Source: an uncultured Flavobacterium sp. (lineage in GTDB: Bacteria; Bacteroidota; Bacteroidia; Flavobacteriales; Flavobacteriaceae). Taken from it: a DNA stretch of 64,000 nt. The stretch covers positions 1-64,000 of the forward strand of contig CALJVL010000022.1 in NCBI GenBank assembly GCA_937773775.1. The letters run 5' to 3'. The position numbers were made by a program, and so were the translations under genes. Positions 10,215 to 19,602 of the stretch are shown one piece after another. The notes beneath the pieces were generated by a model. The model had not been told where the DNA came from. It saw only the letters and a program-made list of their open reading frames with translations, and searched no databases. Every line of letters begins with the position of its first letter. The stretch's first letter is position 1.

Positions 10215-10698
10215 ATACCTTGATTCCTTTAGTTAGATAAACGCTCCATTCTTTGTTGAAGGCATGCACGCTGTCCGTTTCTATATTTTGGTTATTTACG
10301 ACTTTGCCGCCTGTATTTTTGTATTCGAAAATACCACCGTATAAATTATAAACATTTTTGTAATCCGATTTTAATAGCTTTTCACCGATTCTCTCGCTGC
10401 GAACACCTATGGAACAGTAGACAACGATAGTCGCATTTTTATCTTTTACCGCAGAAGTGACGTTTTGTATTTTAAAATGGTCAAAACCAACTTGAATTGC
10501 GTTTTTGATGTGGCTTACGTTGAACTCTTTTGGTTCGCGTGCATCAAGATAAATAAGCTCACTTTTGCTTTTTAGCTCGTCGACTTTGATATACGCAACG
10601 CTTTGTTTATTCAAGTTTTTTAGCAGCTGTGGAATACTGCTTTGTGCAGAAACCATCATGCAGAAAAAGTAGATAATAATAAATAAATAGAAGCGCAT
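10204..10698 (-). CDS. Exported rhodanese-like domain protein
   Basis: 164 residues. The N-terminus MRFYLFIIIYFFCMMVSAQS is a Sec signal peptide, so the protein is periplasmic. The rhodanese domain has the substrate motif LIYLDAREPKEFNVSHIKNA and the active loop VVYCSIGVRSERIG with its catalytic Cys. Rhodaneses carry a persulfide on this cysteine or bind oxyanions such as arsenate. It is the first gene of the operon that runs to 7206 and overlaps the TIGR04282 start. No promoter motif was firmly identified in the 245 bp upstream. Start chosen because it begins the signal peptide. Confidence 0.85.
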   Translation of the reverse strand: MRFYLFIIIYFFCMMVSAQSSIPQLLKNLNKQSVAYIKVDELKSKSELIYLDAREPKEFNVSHIKNAIQVGFDHFKIQNVTSAVKDKNATIVVYCSIGVRSERIGEKLLKSDYKNVYNLYGGIFEYKNTGGKVVNNQNIETDSVHAFNKEWSVYLTKGIKVYEN

Positions 10699-10943
10699 AT
10701 TATTTTTGTATAAAGATATTTAAATAATTAGACGTAATAAAACTTATTTACTGACAAAACATTTAGAATATTGATAAATAGGGAATAACGAAAGGAAATT
10801 AGCTCCACTTTTAATCAATATTGGTTTTGCTTATAGATAAAAATAGTGCTAAACATCCAAGTATATAAAAGCTTCGAAAATACTCCGACCTGATGTGACT
10901 ACTGCTTAATTATTGACATGATATTTTTAATTTATAGTCGGTT
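10699..10943. other. Intergenic region between rhodanese operon start and dnaE 3' end
   Basis: AT-rich DNA holding the promoter of the minus-strand rhodanese operon (near 10700-10780) and the 3' flank of the DnaE gene. No further open frame or strong hairpin was recognised. Confidence 0.4.
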
Positions 10944-13900
10944 TTAAACCATTTTATGCCTTGGCAGATTAATTTCGTGTTCTTGTGGATAGGGTGCCCG
11001 ATGTGTCATGCTTACATCTTCTTTAATATGTTCATGTACTTTATATTGCCTGTCGTTTGTGTTAGAATAACGCGGATCGGGCACAAACGGCATTTTGGCC
11101 ATTTTGCTGACGGTAACTGTGGGGAAATGATAGTCAACTTCAACGGTTCCAAGAAGCAGATAGCATCCTCCACCTTGAAAAGGATATTTTTGAAGGCTGT
11201 TTGTAAAATGTGCGGTGTCGAAATATTCTCCTTCGTGATCAACCCAGGTTCCAAAATACATGGCTCCCATTTTAGTAGGGACGTGTTTCCTAGAAATAAG
11301 ATAGGCTAGCATTTTTACGGTTTTTTTATGATGGCTTAATAAGTCTTTTGCTAATACCTGTCCGCGATATTTTGTCTGTAACAAGTCGAATGGGGTGCAG
11401 GAAACCGGAAAGCTCAAAAGCTCAATTTCGTCAAAAGCATCTTCAAAAGCGGAGCGTTCGAGTACAGGTAGCGTGTATTCTTTTATCGGTTCCTGAAGGA
11501 GCAGCAGATTTTTGTTTTCGGGTTTGAAGTTGACTAGGATTAGTCTGGCAATCACCAATAATTGGTTTTTTGTTTTACCCGTAAAGCGGAAGGCTCCTAT
11601 AAAAATCAAAATCTGTATGCCTTCAATACCTATGGGAATGCGGTTGATAAAATCCTCTAATGATTTGAACTCGCCGTTTGTCTCCCGTTCCCTAAGTATG
11701 AAATGCGCTATTTTGCTTTCCAAACCTTCGAGCTGCATAAAACCCAAATAAACGTTGATACCGTACAATGTCGTTTCGTGTTCACTTTTATTCACACAGG
11801 GGTTGTGTATGGTCGCCCCAGACATCTTTGCCTCATGCACATAGACTTCGGTACGATAAAAACCGCCATGGTTATTAATGACGGCGACCATGAACTCAAT
11901 AGGGTAGTACACTTTGAGATAGAGACTTTGGTAACTTTCGACGGCATAAGAAGCGGAGTGTGCCTTACAAAATGAATACCCCGCAAAGGATTCTATCTGT
12001 CGGTATATCTCTTCGCTCAACTTTACGGAATGCCCTTTTTGAGCACAGCAGGCGAAGTAATTGTCTTTCACTTTTTGTAAAGCGGCCTTCGAACGGCCTT
12101 TACCACTCATGGCGCGACGCAAAATATCCCCATCGGCAGCGGGAAGTCCTGCGTAATGTAAGGCGATCTTAATTACATCTTCCTGATAGACCATAACACC
12201 GTAGGTTTCGCCAAGTTGTTCCTTAAAAACATCATGAAAATACTCGAACTGATCCGGATGGTTGTGGCGGAAGATGTATTCTTTCATCATACCAGACTGG
12301 GCAACCCCTGGGCGGATAATTGACGAGGCCGCAACAAGGGTTTTGTAGTTGTTACATTTGAGACGGCGCAATAATCCACGCATAGCCGGGCTTTCGATAT
12401 AGAAACAGCCAATAGTTTTTCCATGACTCAGAAAGGCATTAGATTTTATCTCATTTTTGGATAAAGCAATATCACGGATATCGACTTTGATTCCTCTATT
12501 TTTCTCTATCAGCTTTACGCTGTCATCGATATGGCCAATACCGCGCTGACTTAGAATATCAAACTTTTCGAAGCCAATGTCCTCTGCAACGTGCATGTCG
12601 AACAGCACGATTGGAAAACCTTTTGGGGGCATTTCCAAAGGGGTATAATTAGTAATAGGTTCTTCCGAAATGATTATGCCACAGGAATGCATGCTTCTTT
12701 GATTAGGATATTTCTCGAGTAGCATTCCATATTCCTGGACTAGTTTTACGATTGGATTTTTATCGTGCAACTGCATCGGGTTTTTGGCTAACAGATCTAA
12801 TTCTTCTTTGGGTAAACCAAAAACTTTACCTACTTCTCTAAATATAGAGCGGTATTTAAACTCCACGTTGGTTCCGCAAAAAGCGACATACTCAGCACCA
12901 TATTTGTCAAAAATGTACGTCAGAATGGTATCGCGTTCTTTCCAAGACCAGTCAATGTCAAAATCGGGTGGGCTCTTACGGTTGACATTCAGGAAGCGCT
13001 CAAAATATAAATCCAGTTCAATAGGGCAGATGGCAGTGATCCCAAGGCAATAGCTAATGATACTGTTGGCTCCGCTGCCGCGACCGACATGTAGAAATCC
13101 TTGGCTGATGCTGTATTGAACGATATCCCAAGTAATCAGGAAATAACCGCTGAATTCCAGTTGGTCAATCACCTTTAGTTCTTTTTCGATTCTTGCCTTG
13201 GCTTGCGGATTGTCGTTACCGTACTTTTTTGATAATCCTTCGTAAGCTAGATTCGTCAGAAGCTGCATATCGCTTTCCCGGCTTCCAGAATAGTACTTTT
13301 TGTTTCTGGGTGTTTTGAATTCAAATTCGAAATTGCATGCGTCAATGAGTTTTCCCGTGTTTTCAATAATTTGCGGATACTCCTCAAATTTGGATAACAA
13401 TTCCTCCAAAGGAATCATTACCTCAGACGTTTTGCAATAATCGTCTGCAGTAAGTTTTGATAAAATGACATTGGTGTCAATAGCACGGAGTATTTTATGC
13501 AGATTGAATTCTCTTTTTGTTCGAAAAGTTATCGGTTGTAGGACTACCATTTTGTCGAGTCTGGCTCTCCATTCTGAGAGAAATAATTTTGGAAGCTGAT
13601 CTGGACAAATTCCTGTAAATTCATACTCTTTCAAAATCGCGGGTAAATTTTCGAAAGGATAAATAATGCACACATCATTAAACTCAGGAGCCGCTAATGG
13701 TAAAGGGGTGTTTTCGAAATTGTGTTTGGTCAGGAAGCGGTTCATTTCTGCCAGCCCATTTGCATTTTTGGCTAAGCCGATATAATGCAATTGATTATTG
13801 CAGCGAAACTCTATTCCCACGACTGGCTTGATGTTTAATTCTTTGCAGCCTTTTATAAAATCATAAATCCCTGTTACCGTATTAATATCCGTTAATGCCA

Positions 13901-13997
13901 TTGCCTTAACATTACAAGTAGAGGCCTGCTGTATTAGATCAGCCAAAGGAATGGTTCCGTAGCGTAGAGAATGAAAAGAATGGCAGTTTAGGTACAT
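10944..13997 (-). CDS. dnaE2: DNA polymerase III alpha-like polymerase, short (DnaE2/error-prone type)
   Basis: 1017 residues, clearly shorter than the replicative DnaE of Bacteroidota (about 1400-1500). An N-terminal PHP domain starts at MYLNCHSFHSLRYG with MALTDINTVTGIYDF. The polymerase core has HVGRGSGANSIISYCLGIT and the catalytic aspartates in PPDFDIDWSWKERD (about residue 345), then HSCGIIIS and the C-terminal helix-hairpin-helix and OB parts. It lies 4 nt downstream of a Y-family polymerase and divergent from a LexA-like repressor, the arrangement of damage-induced mutagenesis cassettes. Its likely role is extension past lesions together with the Y-family enzyme. The PHP domain seems to have kept several but not all metal ligands. 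An ImuA-like gene is not seen nearby. Intact. Confidence 0.85.
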   Translation of the reverse strand: MYLNCHSFHSLRYGTIPLADLIQQASTCNVKAMALTDINTVTGIYDFIKGCKELNIKPVVGIEFRCNNQLHYIGLAKNANGLAEMNRFLTKHNFENTPLPLAAPEFNDVCIIYPFENLPAILKEYEFTGICPDQLPKLFLSEWRARLDKMVVLQPITFRTKREFNLHKILRAIDTNVILSKLTADDYCKTSEVMIPLEELLSKFEEYPQIIENTGKLIDACNFEFEFKTPRNKKYYSGSRESDMQLLTNLAYEGLSKKYGNDNPQAKARIEKELKVIDQLEFSGYFLITWDIVQYSISQGFLHVGRGSGANSIISYCLGITAICPIELDLYFERFLNVNRKSPPDFDIDWSWKERDTILTYIFDKYGAEYVAFCGTNVEFKYRSIFREVGKVFGLPKEELDLLAKNPMQLHDKNPIVKLVQEYGMLLEKYPNQRSMHSCGIIISEEPITNYTPLEMPPKGFPIVLFDMHVAEDIGFEKFDILSQRGIGHIDDSVKLIEKNRGIKVDIRDIALSKNEIKSNAFLSHGKTIGCFYIESPAMRGLLRRLKCNNYKTLVAASSIIRPGVAQSGMMKEYIFRHNHPDQFEYFHDVFKEQLGETYGVMVYQEDVIKIALHYAGLPAADGDILRRAMSGKGRSKAALQKVKDNYFACCAQKGHSVKLSEEIYRQIESFAGYSFCKAHSASYAVESYQSLYLKVYYPIEFMVAVINNHGGFYRTEVYVHEAKMSGATIHNPCVNKSEHETTLYGINVYLGFMQLEGLESKIAHFILRERETNGEFKSLEDFINRIPIGIEGIQILIFIGAFRFTGKTKNQLLVIARLILVNFKPENKNLLLLQEPIKEYTLPVLERSAFEDAFDEIELLSFPVSCTPFDLLQTKYRGQVLAKDLLSHHKKTVKMLAYLISRKHVPTKMGAMYFGTWVDHEGEYFDTAHFTNSLQKYPFQGGGCYLLLGTVEVDYHFPTVTVSKMAKMPFVPDPRYSNTNDRQYKVHEHIKEDVSMTHRAPYPQEHEINLPRHKMV

Positions 13998-14001
13998 TGC
14001 G

Positions 14002-15189
14002 TTATGATTTGCGTTTCAAAATTTCGGATTTGTTATTGGGTTTGAATGTTGCGCCGGCACAACGCATTACTGCATCAAAGCCATACCTACTTTTCATTTT
14101 GTCCATGGCTTGGTATAATGACAGCATTTCCTCGGTGTCCTCAAACATATTTATTTGGTAGGTACCTCGAACGAGTCCGCTGAAGCGTATTCCGATCAAA
14201 CGAAGTCGCATGCGGCGCTGGTATAATTTATCAAATAAGTCTGTGACATTTTTTGTCAGGGTATGATCGGCTGAGGTATAAGCTACTTTGCATTGCTTGG
14301 TTTCAGTGTCAAAATTGGCGTAGCGAATTTTTATCACCACGGTCGAGGTCAGCCATTCTTCTGATCGCAGCTGGAAAGCCAGCTTTTCGACCATGCCTAC
14401 AAGCACCGATTTTAGTTTTTGAATATCGATGGTGTCTTGGTCAAAGGTATGTTCGGTCGAAATTGATTTCCTTTCCGTATAGGGTTCCACGGGATTATTA
14501 TCGATGCCGTTTGCTTTTTTCCATATATCGATTCCGTTCTTGCCTATCATGCGTTGCAATACTTCTGCAGGCATTTCTGAAAGCGTCTCAATGGTGCGGA
14601 TGCCGATTCGGGACAGCAGTTGAAAAGTTACGTCACCTACCATGGGTATTTTTTGTATGGACAGTGGGTTCAAAAACTGCTTTACCCTGCTTTCGGGTAT
14701 TTCCAGATTTCCCAGTGGTTTTCCTTCACCGGTGGCGATTTTGGATACCGTTTTGTTTACGGATAAGGCAAAGCTTATAGGCAAACCGGTTTCTCTGATG
14801 ACAGATCGTGCTAGTTCGTCGGTCCATTTATAGCTTCCGTAAAATTTATCCATTCCAGTAATATCGAGATAGAATTCATCAATACTGGCTTTTTCTACGA
14901 TTGGAGCGTTTACTTGGATTACCTCCGTCACCTCATGTGATAATTTGGAGTACAGTTCCATATCGCCTTTCATTACTTTTGCCTGCGGGCAAAGTCGGAG
15001 CGCCATTTTAATGGGCATTGCGGAACGCACCCCAAAAGTCCGCGCCTCATAAGAACAAGAGGCAACCACACCGCGGTCACCACCGCCAATAATCAAAGGA
15101 ATTCCCTCCAGTTTTGAATTCCCCAATCTTTCGCAGGACACAAAAAACGTATCCAAATCCATATGTACAATTGCCCTTCCCATAATCAT
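14002..15189 (-). CDS. dinB: Y-family DNA polymerase IV (DinB-like)
   Basis: 395 residues. The catalytic palm shows IVHMDLDTFFVSCERL (first metal-binding Asp), GVVASCSYEARTFGVRSAMP, and KASIDEFYLDITGM with the SIDE-type catalytic pair. The HhH region (IPMVGDVTFQLLSRIGIRTIETLSEMP) and little-finger domain follow. This is a full translesion polymerase rather than an ImuB lacking the active site. No obvious C-terminal beta-clamp peptide stands out. Two possible starts, at 15189 and 15183, both lie next to the operator region shared with the divergent repressor. Cotranscribed with the short DnaE (4-nt gap), so expression should follow DNA damage through the LexA-like protein. Confidence 0.9.
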   Translation of the reverse strand: MIMGRAIVHMDLDTFFVSCERLGNSKLEGIPLIIGGGDRGVVASCSYEARTFGVRSAMPIKMALRLCPQAKVMKGDMELYSKLSHEVTEVIQVNAPIVEKASIDEFYLDITGMDKFYGSYKWTDELARSVIRETGLPISFALSVNKTVSKIATGEGKPLGNLEIPESRVKQFLNPLSIQKIPMVGDVTFQLLSRIGIRTIETLSEMPAEVLQRMIGKNGIDIWKKANGIDNNPVEPYTERKSISTEHTFDQDTIDIQKLKSVLVGMVEKLAFQLRSEEWLTSTVVIKIRYANFDTETKQCKVAYTSADHTLTKNVTDLFDKLYQRRMRLRLIGIRFSGLVRGTYQINMFEDTEEMLSLYQAMDKMKSRYGFDAVMRCAGATFKPNNKSEILKRKS

Positions 15190-15199
15190 CTCATTTTAT

Positions 15200-15269
15200 A
15201 CACAACAAAATTAGTACGGATTGTAACAAAATTAAGTATATTTGTTGTTCCAAATTGTAACAAAATTAA
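15200..15269. promoter_or_regulatory. Divergent promoter/operator with repeated ATTGTAACAAAATTAA
   Basis: Between the divergent polymerase and repressor genes the 16-mer ATTGTAACAAAATTAA occurs twice (15220-15235 and 15254-15269). A third partial copy, ACAAAATTA, is at 15205-15213. Read on the minus strand each copy contains TAATTTTG, which fits the Bacteroidota -7 consensus TAnnTTTG; on the plus strand TATATTTG is at 15237-15244. The repeat overlaps promoter elements for both directions, as expected of a repressor operator. The likely binder is the LexA-like protein encoded next to it. Confidence 0.7.
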
Positions 15270-15270
15270 A

Positions 15271-16038
15271 ATGTCTTTATTTTCCGATAATATCAGGAAC
15301 CTTAGGGTTAAACAGAAAGTTTCACAGGAAAAACTAGCCGAGTCGCTGGCAATAACCAGAGGGAGATACGTCAAATATGAAGACGGAACTTCGGAAGCAC
15401 CTTATGAAATTCTGAAAAAGATATCCCAGTATTACCACATCAGTATTGACCTACTGCTTTCGGTCGATGTGCGGAAAATTCCCATGGATGATCTGATGAA
15501 ACTCGGGGATAACAGGATATTATTACCCATTACGGTGGATAGGGAAGGAGATAGCTTTATTGAAATTGTTCCCCATAAAGCGAGGGCCGGTTATCTCAGC
15601 GGTTATTCTGATCCTGAATTTATTGAAAGTCTACAGCATATTTCGTTACCCTGGTTGCGCAATGGAAAATTCAGGGCTTTCCCCGTAGATGGTGATTCTA
15701 TGCCGCCCCATAAAAGCGGTTTCTTTATCGTGGGCCGTTATGTGGAAAAACTGGGTGACGTGATGGACGGCAAGACTTATATATTGCTGACTAAAAATGA
15801 AGGGATTGTTTACAAGAGACTGAATAAAAACGGAAAAAATGCATTAGTACTTCATTCGGATAATGCCTATTATAAATCCTACGAGGTTAAGGCCTCAGAA
15901 ATCCTTGAAATTTGGGAATTTGCCTGTAGTTTTGCCACCGAAGAGTTTGGACCTGATGATTTGAGTCCAGAAAGTTTAAAAGAACTACTTATGGAATTGA
16001 GAAGAGAGGTTAAGGAAGTGAAAGAGAAGCTTTCTTAA
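15271..16038 (+). CDS. LexA-like XRE/S24 repressor
   Basis: 255 residues from the ATG at 15271, which directly follows the last operator copy; an upstream in-frame start at 15163 would run through the operators and is less likely. An N-terminal XRE helix-turn-helix (NIRNLRVKQKVSQEKLAESL, residues 5-60) precedes an S24 peptidase domain. That domain has a cleavage Ala106-Gly107 pair (KARAGY), nucleophile Ser143 in GDSMPP and general base Lys182 in VYKRL. All parts needed for RecA-stimulated self-cleavage are therefore visible. It is divergent from dinB-dnaE2 and probably controls both directions. It differs from classic LexA by its XRE rather than winged-helix DNA-binding domain. Confidence 0.9.
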   Translation: MSLFSDNIRNLRVKQKVSQEKLAESLAITRGRYVKYEDGTSEAPYEILKKISQYYHISIDLLLSVDVRKIPMDDLMKLGDNRILLPITVDREGDSFIEIVPHKARAGYLSGYSDPEFIESLQHISLPWLRNGKFRAFPVDGDSMPPHKSGFFIVGRYVEKLGDVMDGKTYILLTKNEGIVYKRLNKNGKNALVLHSDNAYYKSYEVKASEILEIWEFACSFATEEFGPDDLSPESLKELLMELRREVKEVKEKLS

Positions 16039-16149
16039 ATGAATTTAATTTATTTTCAATATTTAATGAATGCTTAGCGGACAGAATTTAACGCTATTGT
16101 ACAAGACAAACATAAAACAGCTAAGCTTTAATCCATTATTTACTTTTTT

Positions 16150-17500
16150 CATTGCATTTAGGAGCTCTATGAAATCCTTCTAGGCATGGGTACAGGGGCA
16201 GTCCGAGACTGCGTAGGGCAATATAAGACTTTTGTTGTGAATAATTGAGCCGCAAGAGTACACGACATTGGGCACATAACCTTCTCGTTCCTCTTCACGT
16301 GGCGAAAGTAAAGGGTCTTTCAGCCTACCTATTTCCTTTGAAGGATCATCAAGATCAAATAGAGAAGCGCCCAAGCAATACTGTCTCATGGCACCTACTC
16401 CGTGGGTAATGACTAACCAGCCTTCTGCTGTCTAAAGTGGAGATCCGCAATTCCCAATTTGTGTAAATTCCCATGGAAAACGAGGTTCTTGAAGCATAAC
16501 AGGATTATCCCATTGTGTGAGCTTATCGGAAAACATAAGGTAATTGTTGACACCATCAATTCTGGAAAGCATGGCATACTTGCCCTTAATTTTTGTAGGG
16601 AATAATGCTAGGTTTTTATTTTGAGCATCGGCTCTAGACAAAGGCATTACACGAAAGGTATAAAAATCTATAGTTGAAATCAATTTTGGAAGAATGATAT
16701 GACCATTATAAGTGGTATAAGTTGCAATTATTTTTTCGGATTTATCATAATCAACAAAGCACACAAAAAAATGTTTTCAAAACCGCGTCTTTCAGAATCG
16801 GATCCAAATTGTATATCATAAAATGAATCTGCCAACCAGATTATTTCTTCGAGTGCAATTTTTCTATCTTGACTGATTGTTTAGATAATGCTTTATCGAC
16901 CAAGTTTTTTAAGGCCGAAAACTCAAATTCCTAAGCAGTTCTTGCATAATACTAAATGAGTATTTGGGGTATGTATCTCTGCCTATTTTATAAAAAATCG
17001 TTCTTTAATGGATATAATCTCCTTTTTATCAATGTTATCAACAATTTATAGCAGCTGAAGATTATTATTTATAGCCAAGATTCTTCTTTTTAAAAATAAT
17101 TGATGAGTTTTGACTTTCTTTAGATTCGACTGATCGAAACCTTCAACAGTGGAAGGGTTAAAAATGGCTGCTGATTCTATCGCATATTCCATGGTACAGT
17201 AGGAGCCAGTGAGCATTTTTCGTTCATTTGAGAGGCTGTCATAATTGATCTGCATCCCTTCAATTATGCCTCTTATTTTTTGCAATGTTTATAAAATATA
17301 CTTGAAATATTGCGATGTCTTCTGGCAAACTCAGGTAGTGTTTGTTCCAAGGTGTCTGTGACTTGTTTTTCATCTAAAGTCATAATATGGCTCAGCATTT
17401 TTTGGGTCCGTTGATCGCCATTCATAAAATAACGGGCAACAATCTTACTTGAGTCAGGTTTTTTTTAATTCTTTTCGGGTCGAATGAATTTATGAAAGCC
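16150..17500 (-). pseudogene. GH130 family beta-mannoside phosphorylase-like protein, degraded
   Basis: Pieces in different minus frames make up a glycoside hydrolase family 130 protein. These are KPDSSKIVARYFMNGDQRT and FARRHRNISSIFYKH near 17300-17470, then GSYCTMEYAIESAAIFNPS at 17046-17285. ATYTTYNGH with ALFPTKIKGKYAMLSRIDG lies at 16432-16764 and LFDLDDPSKEIGRLKDPLLSP with YVPNVVYSCG at 16180-16389. GH130 enzymes phosphorolyse beta-mannosides in the cytoplasm. At least five frame breaks plus stops (near 17470, 17285, 17040, 16900, 16430) make this a genuine pseudogene. It lies immediately downstream of the Yellow-type lipoprotein gene, and nothing else for mannan use remains nearby. Confidence 0.75.
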
Positions 17501-18565
17501 TTATAATTTGATTGTATTTAGGCCAAAAATCATATCATCAATAGGACCAGTAATTTCGTTGATTCTGGAATTAGTATAATATAATACGTTATCATGAATG
17601 CTAAAAGTATCTGCCCAACGTACTTTTTCTCCTTTAACCAGCGTAGTGACTGCTCCTGCAGCATCCATTTTCATAATGGCATTTTGTTCCAGATCCGCAT
17701 AATATAAATTTCCATTGGCATCAAATATTATTCCGTCAGGAGCGGCTGTTTTTGCTACTTTTTCTACCGCTTTTTCAATTTCAATTTCTGTTCCTTTCAG
17801 TAAAGTTTGTACATCAATGGCGTACAATGTATACCCCGTTAAAGCATGGAAATACAACTTTTTATTGATGGGGTTTAATGCTATACCGTCAGAGTGAATC
17901 GTATTCTTCCATTCTTTTCCATTAATGGTTAAATGATCAGCTTCCGCCTTTGTTGAAAAGTGATTGTCTAAAACTCGTTTTGCCTTTCCCGTTTTCATCT
18001 TTAGAATAATCAAACCCGCATGACCGGAATCCGTGAGGTAAATACTTCCGTTTTCTTTGTCCATTCTCAAATCATTGATGTAAGAATCTTTGTGAAAACT
18101 CTCTTTAGGAAAAGTATACGTTCTTTTTAGTATATTTGTTTTTAGATCAAAGACAAATAATTTTGGAGCACCAATCACCCCTTTAAATAAAGGACTTCTT
18201 GTATCTAAAACATATAAATCATTCTCAAAAGCCACGACTGATTGTACGGCAACAAAAACAGAGTAGTTTACCTCTTGGCCTATTTCCCAATTGTTCCATT
18301 TTGTATTGGGATACGCAATTGGTTTTCCGTCAACCACTTCTGCTACCGAAGCGATAACAGCCGGTCTCCAGCGTGGAAAGTTTACAAAAATGCGTCCTTG
18401 CTGCGACACGCTAACCCCCGTAACTTGTTGTCCTTTAAACTTGGCTATTTCCTGAACAGTTTGTGTCATTTCCGTTTTGTCTTCTGCATTTTGGGACTTT
18501 GTGTTTTCCTTTTTACAGCTAGTTAAGCTTAATATTGAAAACAGTAATAAGGCTGCTTTTTTCAT
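17501..18565 (-). CDS. Major royal jelly/Yellow-like beta-propeller lipoprotein
   Basis: 354 residues starting MKKAALLLFSILSLTSCKKE, a lipoprotein signal with lipobox LTSC. The mature part matches the MRJP/Yellow (L-dopachrome tautomerase-related) beta-propeller family: GVSVSQQGRIFVNFPRW, VVAFENDLYVLDTR, FDLKTNILKRTY, SYINDLRMD, IYLTDSGHAGLII, HSDGIALNPINKKLYFHALTG and APDGIIFDANGNLYYADLEQNAI. The bacterial members are exported proteins of uncertain substrate. It is intact and lies just upstream of the GH130 relic. Upstream DNA to 18770 looks like a promoter region without a clear TAnnTTTG. Confidence 0.85.
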   Translation of the reverse strand: MKKAALLLFSILSLTSCKKENTKSQNAEDKTEMTQTVQEIAKFKGQQVTGVSVSQQGRIFVNFPRWRPAVIASVAEVVDGKPIAYPNTKWNNWEIGQEVNYSVFVAVQSVVAFENDLYVLDTRSPLFKGVIGAPKLFVFDLKTNILKRTYTFPKESFHKDSYINDLRMDKENGSIYLTDSGHAGLIILKMKTGKAKRVLDNHFSTKAEADHLTINGKEWKNTIHSDGIALNPINKKLYFHALTGYTLYAIDVQTLLKGTEIEIEKAVEKVAKTAAPDGIIFDANGNLYYADLEQNAIMKMDAAGAVTTLVKGEKVRWADTFSIHDNVLYYTNSRINEITGPIDDMIFGLNTIKL

Positions 18566-18773
18566 TTTAAATCGTTTTACTTAAAGTTGTTTTGTCTAAT
18601 CTAGATTTAGTTTTTTTATGTCTGTAACATACTAATCACGCTACAAAGGTACAGTTAACGAAATTGTAGTTACCCTAATTGTAGAATATATTATAACAAC
18701 AGTGGCATCTCTTTACTTAGGGAAAAAGAGCTTAATTTTTTTAACACTACAATATGTAAAAGATCAAATCTCA

Positions 18774-18900
18774 TGATTTATGCATGGCCTGAGGAAAAGG
18801 ACAGCAAGGTTTCAAGGCATTTCGGTACGGCTGTCATTTTTTTGTGGTTGATATATTAAAAGAATTAGAAACGTATTTTAAAACCCCATAGGGTTTCACC
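18774..18900 (+). pseudogene. Possible NifX/NifB-like (Fe-Mo cofactor family) N-terminal relic
   Basis: The plus strand from ATG 18774 reads MIYAWPEEKDSKVSRHFGTAVIF; the SRHFGTA block resembles the start of small dinitrogenase iron-molybdenum cofactor family proteins. A frame change in the T run near 18840 follows and the similarity stops near 18900. Only about 35 residues are readable, so the identification is weak. It lies head-on to the porin relic. Confidence 0.25.
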
Positions 18901-19008
18901 TGTGACCCGGGCCCAGGTAAAAGGACTTTGGCAAGAAATCAGATTGTCGTTTCCAATTCAATTCACTGGGCGCGACGATTGGAATTTCCATCACATCACG
19001 CTTCATAA

Positions 19009-19520
19009 TCAAAAATTAAAATTGAGGATAAAATTGATGTTACTCATATTGGTTTTATTGAAAACAAAATTCTTGTTGCCATAAGTTTCACCAACATTAA
19101 ATTTGTGCACGTACAATAATTGTGCGTCAAAACCTTTCAACATACCCTGAAATTGGTGACGGATTTCGGCATTTGTTTGGATATAAGAAGGGAATCCATA
19201 TTTGTTTAATTCAAATGTTTTCACGTCGGGCAAAGCAAAATATCCCACTGCCAGATGAGATTTGAATGTCTTTTGAGGGTTCGTATATTGTATCTTGGTC
19301 ATTATCGCATTAACGTCACCAAAACCTGCGTTTCATTCTTTGGGCATAAAAGTGTAAAAGGGGTCTCGTCCCCATTATCGGGGCATTAAACACCTTCCTT
19401 TGGCGGTTATTTGATTGTAATTTTAAGTGATTTCTACTTCTTTGTTTTGCCAACCTAATCTACCTCCAAAGGTCTAATAATTAAACTTTTTACTTTTAAG
19501 TTTGGTCGCTAAAATCCAAA
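19009..19520 (-). pseudogene. OprD-like outer membrane porin, C-terminal relic
   Basis: About 170 codons of a beta-barrel C-terminus can be read in one minus frame: TFGGRLGWQNKEVEIT, ITAKGRCLMPR, WGRDPFYTFMPKE, AGFGDVNAIMTKIQYTNP and a last strand INFILNFNF ending in Phe, as outer membrane barrels do. The frame is interrupted only by in-frame stops, at positions where the family has ordinary residues (PRxWGRDP, PKExN and two more). The rest of the gene (about 300 residues) is missing. The damage is substitutional, not in homopolymers, so this is true decay. Confidence 0.6.
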
Positions 19521-19602
19521 ATTACACTTTAACGAACTACGAGAGAAGAACTTTCCTTACCCCGATTTAAGCATTAAATATAGAGCGTGTTGTAAGTAGT
19601 TT

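Noticed and set aside
10956..12172. Plus-strand open frames opposite dnaE
   Set aside because: Shadow frames; the minus strand encodes a full polymerase with all motifs.
15163..15270. Upstream extension of the LexA-like protein
   Set aside because: It would translate through the operators and promoter; the domain starts naturally at the ATG 15271.
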